Origin: an uncultured Oscillospiraceae bacterium
Lineage (GTDB): Bacteria; Bacillota_A; Clostridia; Oscillospirales; Oscillospiraceae
Direction: 5' to 3'
NCBI GenBank assembly: GCA_900757695.1
Contig: CAAEOU010000263.1
Location: 1 to 20,238, forward strand
Length of the DNA: 20,238 bases
Part shown: positions 15,257 to 20,238 of the stretch, in pieces
Position numbering within the stretch: the stretch's first letter is position 1
How the letters are laid out: every line of letters starts with the position of its first letter
Translations under genes and position numbers: made by a program
Notes under the pieces: model-generated
Databases searched by the model: none
The model's input: the letters and a program-made list of their open reading frames with translations, nothing else
Told to the model about the DNA's origin: nothing

Positions 15257-16465
15257 TTATTCCAATACAGGCAAACAGGTCAGCCCATGGAATGCTTCCA
15301 GTTTCCGATCCAGTTCCTTCTTGGTCAGCGGCGCAGTAAACACCGCAGTTTCTCCCAGCATCCCCAGGGCCGATACCGTTTCCACATCACCGAATACGGT
15401 GCCGATGCGCACATCCCGCTCTTCCGTGCGGATATACCACCGGAGCGGCAGGGCCGTGAAATCTCCCACCACATCATCGCCGCCGAGATCCCAGTCCATG
15501 TTCTGACGACGTTCCTTATGCTTGACTGCATCAATAATATCCGCAGACACCGCACTGGCAGTGGGCAGCTTTCCGGCGCCCCGGCCATAGAACATCACAT
15601 CCCCGATGGCATCGCCCCGGACGACGATTCCGTTGAACACATCCTCAACGCCCGCCAGCTGCTGATCCTCGGGAATCAGATGCGGCGCAACATACGCCAC
15701 CACTTTTCCATCCTCCTGCCGAACCGCGCGGCCCAGGAGCTTGATCTTCATTCCGGCGGCCTCCGCCAGCGCCACGTCCTCAGACGTGATCCCCGTAATT
15801 CCCTGGGTGGGAACCTGCGCAGGATAAATATGCCGTCCAAAGCTCAGCGATGCCAGAATGCAAATCTTCCGGCAGGCATCAAAACCCTCAACATCTGCGG
15901 TAGGATCTGCCTCTGCATAGCCCTTTTCCTGAGCCTGCGCCAGCGCCGTGTCGAAAGACAGTCCTTCCTTTATCATTTTAGTCAGAATATAGTTGGTTGT
16001 GCCATTGAGGATCCCATAAATCTCCGTGATCTCATTGGCCGCCAGACAGGAGCCCAACGGACGGATAATGGGAATACCACCGCCCACAGATGCCTCATAG
16101 AGATAATTGAGATTCTTCTCCCGGGCGATGGCAAAGAACTCGTCTCCGCACTCTGCCACCACCTCTTTATTGGAGGTAACCACGCTCTTTCCCGCTTTCA
16201 GTGCCCGCAGAGTGTAGTCCCGGGCCGCACCGGTCCCGCCAATGCACTCCGCCACCACTGTGACCTCCGGGTCATTTTCAATGATGGAAAAATCCGTTAC
16301 CACCAGATCCCGAAATGGGCTGTCCGGATAGTTATGCCGCCCGAGGATATATTTGACCGCCACCGGTTCCCCGGCCTTGCGGGCAATGGAATCTGCGTTT
16401 TTGGTGAGCACCTCTGCCACACCGGAGCCTACCGTTCCAAGCCCCAAAATTGCAACTTTTGCCAT
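15257..16465 (-). CDS. hom: Homoserine dehydrogenase
   Basis: This enzyme reduces aspartate semialdehyde to homoserine on the way to threonine and methionine. The nucleotide-binding motif GLGTVGSG is at 8-15. The catalytic region contains EADPTADVEG (185-194) and K200. At 402 residues it is about 30 shorter than the B. subtilis enzyme of about 433. The last 60 residues match the place of the usual C-terminal ACT domain but look shortened and diverged, without the normal DxxGVLxxI pattern. AAAGGAG lies before the ATG, partly overlapping the end of the upstream ACT gene; the gap is 12 bp. Loss of ACT feedback here may be offset by the adjacent ACT protein; that is inference. Confidence 0.96.
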   Translation of the reverse strand: MAKVAILGLGTVGSGVAEVLTKNADSIARKAGEPVAVKYILGRHNYPDSPFRDLVVTDFSIIENDPEVTVVAECIGGTGAARDYTLRALKAGKSVVTSNKEVVAECGDEFFAIAREKNLNYLYEASVGGGIPIIRPLGSCLAANEITEIYGILNGTTNYILTKMIKEGLSFDTALAQAQEKGYAEADPTADVEGFDACRKICILASLSFGRHIYPAQVPTQGITGITSEDVALAEAAGMKIKLLGRAVRQEDGKVVAYVAPHLIPEDQQLAGVEDVFNGIVVRGDAIGDVMFYGRGAGKLPTASAVSADIIDAVKHKERRQNMDWDLGGDDVVGDFTALPLRWYIRTEERDVRIGTVFGDVETVSALGMLGETAVFTAPLTKKELDRKLEAFHGLTCLPVLE

Positions 16466-16477
16466 GTGTTACTCCTT

Positions 16478-16918
16478 TCAGCCCGCTACGATCTCGGCCT
16501 TCAGTACGCCATCCAGATTGCCCATACGCTTGAGCAGATCCTCCACCGAGCAGTGCAGCTCACTGGTCTCCGCCGAAATGGTCACAATGGCACAGCCATT
16601 GGTGGGAATATTCTGGTTGATGGTGAGTATATTTGCGCCGTTATAGGCAAAAATGGAAAGTATACCGGACAGAACACCGGTACGATCCTTCAGCATCAGC
16701 TGGAATGTAATAATGTGTCCCGCCATAAGATTTTGAAAGGGCATCATCGCATCCCGATATTTATAAAAGGCGCTGCGGCTGATTCCCGTTGCCTTGGTGG
16801 CCTCTCCTACTGTGGCAGCCTCCCCGGAATCCAGCATTTGCTTGGCCTCCGCCACCTTGAGGAACACCTCCGGCAGTGCTGCGGCCTCTACAATATAATA
16901 TTTTGGCATTTTATCCAC
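16478..16918 (-). CDS. PheB-like ACT domain protein (UPF0735 family)
   Basis: The 146-residue protein has an N-terminal helix-turn-helix-like segment to about residue 60 (TKATGISRSAFYKYRDA) and an ACT domain at about 70-145 (LKDRTGVLSGILSIFAYNGANILTI). This is the plan of B. subtilis PheB, whose role is unsettled. I place the start at GTG 16918 because AAGGAGGGG ends 8 nt upstream; an ATG three codons in would leave a 17-nt gap. It is the first gene of the operon with hom and lysC, which suggests amino-acid sensing for the aspartate pathway. Whether it binds DNA or another protein is unknown. Confidence 0.9.
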   Translation of the reverse strand: MDKMPKYYIVEAAALPEVFLKVAEAKQMLDSGEAATVGEATKATGISRSAFYKYRDAMMPFQNLMAGHIITFQLMLKDRTGVLSGILSIFAYNGANILTINQNIPTNGCAIVTISAETSELHCSVEDLLKRMGNLDGVLKAEIVAG

Positions 16919-16972
16919 GCAAAGCCCCTCCTTGTCCGTCTATCACGTTCATTTGTTTCCAACGTGTGGTCT

Positions 16973-17001
16973 ATCTTATCATGTTGCGTGTCCGTTTGCA
17001 A
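16973..17001 (-). promoter_or_regulatory. Candidate promoter of ACT-hom-lysC
   Basis: TTGCAA (16996-17001) and TAAGAT (16973-16978) on the minus strand are 17 bp apart; each matches consensus at four positions. The -35 lies inside the palindrome at 16988-17008. The leader would be about 48 nt, too short for a T-box or lysine riboswitch. Confidence 0.4.
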
Positions 17002-17008
17002 CGGACAC
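16988..17008. promoter_or_regulatory. 21-bp palindrome between ACT-hom-lysC and ytvI-like genes
   Basis: GTGTCCGTT (16988-16996) and AACGGACAC (17000-17008) are perfect 9-bp arms 3 nt apart. It lies in the 162-bp divergent region and covers the candidate -35 box of the amino-acid operon, as an operator would. No T-run follows on either side within a few bases, which argues against a terminator. Confidence 0.6.
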
Positions 17009-17080
17009 ATCCATAAAATATCCGATGTTTTTTTCATTATTTTTGTACTTTCTGTCATTTTACACAATAGGAGGCCCATC

Positions 17081-18187
17081 ATGGATATCCCCCGGAAATA
17101 CAGGCAGCTGCTCCTGCCTGCCGCCTGCATTGCTCTGCTTCTGCTCACGTTGAAATACCTGCTGCCGCTGGTTCTCCCGGTACTGCTGGGCATCGGCATT
17201 GCCGCCGCACTGTCTCCCCTGATCCGTTTCCTGCAAAGCCGCCTTTCGCTGGGCCGCAGTCTCAGCGCCGGAATGTGCGTCACAGGCGTACTTCTGCTGC
17301 TGGCAGCATTGTTCTGGCTGCTGGCAAAGGCGCTGGCCGCAGAGGCCGGACGGCTCTACGACCAGCTTCCGGCAATTATGGACACGCTGTCCCGGGCACT
17401 CGATGCCTTTGGCAGGTGGGCCCAGCAGCTTGCGCAGCTTCTGCCTGACGGCGCCGGAGACGCCTTTTCCAGCTGGGCACAGGACATCATCCGTTCCGGC
17501 GGCACGCTGGCCACAGAGGCATACGAGCGGGTGTTCTCTCTGGTATCCGGCTTTCTGGGGCAGCTGCCGGATACGCTGCTGTTCCTGCTGACCACGGTGC
17601 TCTCCAGCTATTTTGCCGCTGCTGAGCTACCCCATCTTCAGGGGCTCTGTCGGGATCATCTTCCCGATACGCTGCAAAAGCGCGGCCATCAGCTGCTGGG
17701 CAGCATGAAAACGGTATTTTCCGGCTGGCTGCGTGCCCAGCTGATCCTGATGAGCATTACATTCTGCATTCTCCTCTGCGGCTTCTGGCTGCTGGGCATT
17801 CGTCCCACACTGCTCCCGGCCTTGGGGATTGCAGTGCTGGACGCTCTGCCTCTATTCGGCACCGGCACCATTTTGCTGCCATGGGGCCTGTTCCGCATCA
17901 TCGCCGGAGATTTCCGGCTGGGACTGGGACTCATGATTCTCTACGGCGTTGCAGCATTGAGCCGAAACGTACTGGAACCAAAGCTGCTGGGTGCGCAGGC
18001 CGGCGTCAGTCCGCTGCTGACGCTGCTGGCCATCTACACCGGATACCGCCTCTCCGGCTTTACCGGAATGATCCTGCTCCCCATCAGCGTCATGATCGCT
18101 GCGGAACTCTTTACCGCAGCGCATTCCCCTACCGCCGCACCGGTGGAAACGGCCCGGAGCGCCGTGTTTCCCCATCCCCTTCCATAG
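17081..18187 (+). CDS. ytvI: AI-2E family permease, YtvI-like sporulation membrane protein
   Basis: The 368-residue protein has paired N-terminal hydrophobic helices (about 9-50 and 60-85), a long amphipathic middle region (about 86-155) and more membrane segments to the end. It carries the family signature DALPLFGTG at 254-262 and EPKLLG at 299-304. This fits the YtvI branch of the AI-2E transporter family, named for its link to sporulation in Bacillus; the transported molecule is not known. A strong AGGAGG before ATG 17081 fixes the start, although the frame is open far upstream through the antisense of lysC and hom. I could not assign a promoter. The symbol is by similarity. Confidence 0.85.
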   Translation: MDIPRKYRQLLLPAACIALLLLTLKYLLPLVLPVLLGIGIAAALSPLIRFLQSRLSLGRSLSAGMCVTGVLLLLAALFWLLAKALAAEAGRLYDQLPAIMDTLSRALDAFGRWAQQLAQLLPDGAGDAFSSWAQDIIRSGGTLATEAYERVFSLVSGFLGQLPDTLLFLLTTVLSSYFAAAELPHLQGLCRDHLPDTLQKRGHQLLGSMKTVFSGWLRAQLILMSITFCILLCGFWLLGIRPTLLPALGIAVLDALPLFGTGTILLPWGLFRIIAGDFRLGLGLMILYGVAALSRNVLEPKLLGAQAGVSPLLTLLAIYTGYRLSGFTGMILLPISVMIAAELFTAAHSPTAAPVETARSAVFPHPLP

Positions 18188-18190
18188 CAA

Positions 18191-18224
18191 AAGGCCGCAT
18201 TCCATAAAGACGGAATGCGGCCTT
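18191..18224 (+). terminator. Hairpin H1, likely terminator of the ytvI-like gene
   Basis: A perfect 13-bp stem (18191-18203 and 18212-18224) just after the stop. The T-run is only TTCT, so termination may be weak. Nearly the same hairpin recurs at 18428-18459. Confidence 0.6.
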
Positions 18225-18427
18225 CTGAGACTGTCGAAAAACCTATTTGGTTTTTCGACAAAGTCTCCTGTCGGACACTGCGCGCGCCCTTTGTCCGCTT
18301 AAGGCGGACAAAGAACACACTTGCGTCCTATAAAGTATTTTGTGTCGTGTACACGCCCCTCCACAAAATGAATTGAATGTTATTTGCTGCTAAGGCAGCA
18401 AACTCTGCGAGGCTTTTTGACCGACTG

Positions 18428-18459
18428 AGGCCGCATTCCACAAAGACGGAATGCGGCCT
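18428..18459 (-). terminator. Hairpin H6, possible terminator of the MATE gene
   Basis: A perfect 12-bp stem 21 bp past the MATE stop. The minus strand continues CAGTCGG with no T-run, so terminator function is doubtful and it may instead be the end of the repeat element. Confidence 0.4.
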
Positions 18460-18480
18460 TCTCATGATGCGTTTATGCTT

Positions 18481-19848
18481 TTATGCTTCTGCATCGTTCC
18501 GGGTCAGCTGACGGATCCATGTGAATCGGTTGCAGTAGATGGCATTGGGAATGCATTTAATGACCTGATCCGCCTTCAGGAAGGCGAACGTCACAACCGG
18601 CGGAAGTCCCCAGACAAATGCGCTGAGATAGCTCATGGGAATACAGAACAGCCAGATAAAGCAGGTGTCCATGACCGCAGCATACCTGGTGTTTCCGCCG
18701 CCGCCAATAATGCCGGCCTCTACCGGATACTGATAGCAGCTGCAAATCGAGGTAACCCCCAGCACCGTCAGAAATTCGGATGCCAACTGTGCAGTCTCCT
18801 CCGACACACTGTAGAGCGAAATGATCCAGTCCTTGCAGGCCAGGATCAGCACCGTAGAGACAATGCCCAGCAAAATATAGATGCACTGAAGGCTCCGGGC
18901 ATAGGGCTTTACCAGATGGATATTCCCCTCGCCAATGGTCTTGCCGATGGTAACCGAGGATGCGCTGGATGCCGACATTCCCACAACGATAAACAGCTGG
19001 TATACCACTGTGGCGATGGAATTGGCCGCAATGGTTTCTGCGCTGATATGCCCCAAAATCGACGTCTGTGCCGCCTGTGCCACGCCCCACAGTCCGCCGG
19101 TAACTACCACAGGCAGCGAGACCTTTACATAATCCCCCAAAAATCCGAAGTCCATGTTCAGCAGATGCCGTGGCTTCATGGTCAGCTTCCGATCAATAAA
19201 GAACAGATATACCAGAATGATGACCAGCTCCACCACACGGCTGGTCAGTGTCGCAATGGCAGCGCCTACGATCCCCAGCTCCGGCAGGCCGAAGTGCCCA
19301 AAAATCAGGCAGTAATTCAGGCACATATTGATGAGGATCGTGCTGATCGACATCACCGTTCCCACAAATGCTGTTTCCACGCTTTGGAGCGAATACATCA
19401 GCGTGTTGGATATGGCATAGATGATATACGTCCAGCACATGATACGGAGGTATTTGAGTCCTTCCGTCACTACGGCCTGATCAGAGGTAAACAGGCTTAA
19501 AACTCGGCTCGGGATCAATAGGGTCAGCAGGAAAAAGATCATGCCGATGACAACACCGAATTTCAGTCCCACAGAGGTAATACGCCGAATGGGATCTACC
19601 TTTCCCTTGCCCCAATACTGGGCCCCCAGCACCGCAACGCCGGTGCCAATGCCCGCCACAACGGATTGGAGCATAAACTGGATCTGATTCACCAGCGTTG
19701 CACCGGACAGTGCCAGCTCCGTATAGGTTCCCAGCATGATATTATCCACCATGTTTACCATCAGTGCCGCCAGCTGCTGTAGGGATATTACGATCAGCAG
19801 CGGAAAGAATGTCTGATAAAGGCTTTTGTTCTGAAATAGCTTTGGCAT
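18481..19848 (-). CDS. MATE family efflux transporter
   Basis: The 455-residue protein has about 12 membrane segments in two similar halves. The first begins PLLIVISLQQLAALMVNMVDNIMLG, the usual MATE helix 1 with the D-N pair. The YWGKGK turn near residue 78 follows. Family members export drugs, toxins or metabolites in exchange for Na+ or H+; the substrate is not predictable here. AAAGGAG precedes the ATG. It is a single gene with no adjacent regulator. Confidence 0.93.
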   Translation of the reverse strand: MPKLFQNKSLYQTFFPLLIVISLQQLAALMVNMVDNIMLGTYTELALSGATLVNQIQFMLQSVVAGIGTGVAVLGAQYWGKGKVDPIRRITSVGLKFGVVIGMIFFLLTLLIPSRVLSLFTSDQAVVTEGLKYLRIMCWTYIIYAISNTLMYSLQSVETAFVGTVMSISTILINMCLNYCLIFGHFGLPELGIVGAAIATLTSRVVELVIILVYLFFIDRKLTMKPRHLLNMDFGFLGDYVKVSLPVVVTGGLWGVAQAAQTSILGHISAETIAANSIATVVYQLFIVVGMSASSASSVTIGKTIGEGNIHLVKPYARSLQCIYILLGIVSTVLILACKDWIISLYSVSEETAQLASEFLTVLGVTSICSCYQYPVEAGIIGGGGNTRYAAVMDTCFIWLFCIPMSYLSAFVWGLPPVVTFAFLKADQVIKCIPNAIYCNRFTWIRQLTRNDAEA

Positions 19849-19898
19849 TTTACTTCTCCTTTTTTCACGTCTTATTGGTATGCTCTCAAAGGCGGCAC

Positions 19899-19904
19899 AT
19901 TATA
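19899..19904 (-). promoter_or_regulatory. Candidate -10 box of the MATE gene
   Basis: A perfect TATAAT on the minus strand about 50 bp before the ATG. No good -35 lies at 16-18 bp, so an activator or alternative start is possible. Confidence 0.4.
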
Positions 19905-19911
19905 AGCGTGT

Positions 19912-19986
19912 AAAAGGAATCCATTCCTTTTCCTGCCTGTGCTGCACCAGCGAAATGCGCCTCAAAGTCTGGTGCCTGTTCACAGG
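19912..19986. repeat. Two inverted repeats upstream of the MATE gene
   Basis: The first is AAAAGGAAT (19912-19920) with ATTCCTTTT (19923-19931), separated by CC. The second is a two-part stem: CCTGTG (19936-19941) with CACAGG (19981-19986), and inside it GCACCAG (19944-19950) with CTGGTGC (19969-19975), around an 18-nt loop. They may be operators or the end of an upstream transcript; read on the minus strand the small hairpin is followed by TTTTAC. Confidence 0.45.
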
Positions 19987-20238
19987 TCTTCCGTTGTTTT
20001 GAATTTTCCCTGCTTCTCCGGAACTCATTCGATGGTCAAAGCAGACATACATTCCCGCTATTCCAAGCGAGAAACGTTGACAACAGTTTTGACAACATAA
20101 AACCATTATAAACCCATAAAAACCGCCAAAAAACATTGGTGTTAATATAGAAAAATGGGCAGAAGAAAACCGGGAACCTGTTGATTTCCCTCTCTTTCTT
20201 CCTTGGTACGCCAGAAGTAGACGCACAAAGAACATGCC
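19987..20238. other. Right-edge region without a supported gene
   Basis: No convincing coding frame is seen. A 111-codon minus-strand frame (19900-20235) has cysteine- and phenylalanine-rich content, no ribosome binding site visible and covers the inverted repeats, so I leave it out. TTGACAACA occurs twice 12 bp apart (20077-20085 and 20089-20097), each containing a perfect -35 hexamer but with no well-placed -10. The last bases repeat 12 of 13 positions of 18305-18317 (motif ACAAAGAACA). Confidence 0.5.

Larger units (their letters stand above)
18191..18462. repeat. Hairpin-rich intergenic element with 34-bp direct repeats
   Basis: The 293-bp gap between the permease and MATE genes is almost wholly palindromic. 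H1 is 18191-18224. H2 has 12-bp arms 18232-18243 and 18249-18260, extended by GAGAC/GTCTC. H3 has arms 18289-18298 and 18304-18313. H4 has outer arms 18337-18344 and 18362-18369 around the palindrome CGTGTACACG (18346-18355). H5 has arms 18383-18390 and 18395-18402. H6 has arms 18428-18439 and 18448-18459. The 34-bp segments 18193-18226 and 18429-18462 are direct repeats with one mismatch. Flanks inside H1 and H6 are also imperfect inverted repeats (about 14 of 18). It could be a REP/BIME-like or MITE-like repeat or a structured RNA; no coding frame is convincing. Confidence 0.75.

Noticed and set aside
16919..16966. Lysine riboswitch or threonine T-box before the amino-acid operon
   Set aside because: The likely leader is under 50 nt, too short for either, and no T-box core or terminator hairpin is visible.
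14045..17080. Very long plus-strand open frame through the antisense of lysC, hom and the ACT gene, in frame with the permease gene
   Set aside because: The three minus-strand genes are complete, recognisable enzymes with ribosome binding sites. The antisense translation is rich in His, Cys and Arg, as expected of a shadow, and the permease has its own AGGAGG and ATG at 17081.
18034..18318. 94-codon minus-strand frame across the hairpin element
   Set aside because: It reads through H1-H3 and into the permease antisense; its sequence follows from the inverted repeats.
18346..18355. CGTGTACACG palindrome as a separate operator
   Set aside because: It lies inside H4 of the repeat element, so it is better explained as part of that structure.

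Overview
The window looks like part of a chromosome from a low-to-mid GC Firmicute, most likely a gut clostridium of the Oscillospiraceae type. This rests on gene content and style: a zinc-ribbon (Cys-rich) ribosomal protein S18, a PheB-like ACT protein beside hom and lysC, a YtvI-type sporulation permease, a fermentation-type CoA-transferase, AGGAGG ribosome binding sites and TTGACA/TATAAT promoters. No species name can be read from the sequence. No plasmid, phage, transposase, CRISPR, tRNA or rRNA gene is seen.

Layout. At 1-68 is the glycine-rich tail of a gene entering from the left. Then gap (glyceraldehyde-3-phosphate dehydrogenase, minus strand) diverges from an orphan sensor histidine kinase that lacks the usual phospho-acceptor histidine. 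A haemolysin-III/PAQR membrane protein and a feoA-feoB ferrous iron operon follow on the minus strand. Next come two tandem, strongly similar solute-binding lipoprotein genes. Each has its own promoter and terminator, and no transporter membrane or ATPase genes lie nearby. A divergent LysR regulator follows, and a 17-bp element shared by the two lipoprotein upstream regions overlaps the lysR promoter. A CoA-transferase gene converges on lysR.

The right half is mainly housekeeping. The rpsF-ssb-rpsR operon has a perfect consensus promoter and a structured leader that may be the S6:S18 autoregulatory site. A MarR regulator gene has an inverted repeat across its own promoter. The operon ACT protein-hom-lysC (aspartate family amino acids) diverges from a YtvI-like permease across a 21-bp palindrome. 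After the permease comes a dense intergenic block of six hairpins (18191-18459) bounded by a 34-bp direct repeat with one mismatch. A MATE transporter gene follows, and the window ends in about 390 bp without a convincing gene but with inverted and direct repeats.

The least explained parts are the hairpin-rich intergenic block, the solute-binding pair with its shared regulatory sequences, and the histidine-less kinase. All promoter, operator and terminator calls come from reading the sequence by eye; no folding, alignment or database search was run.
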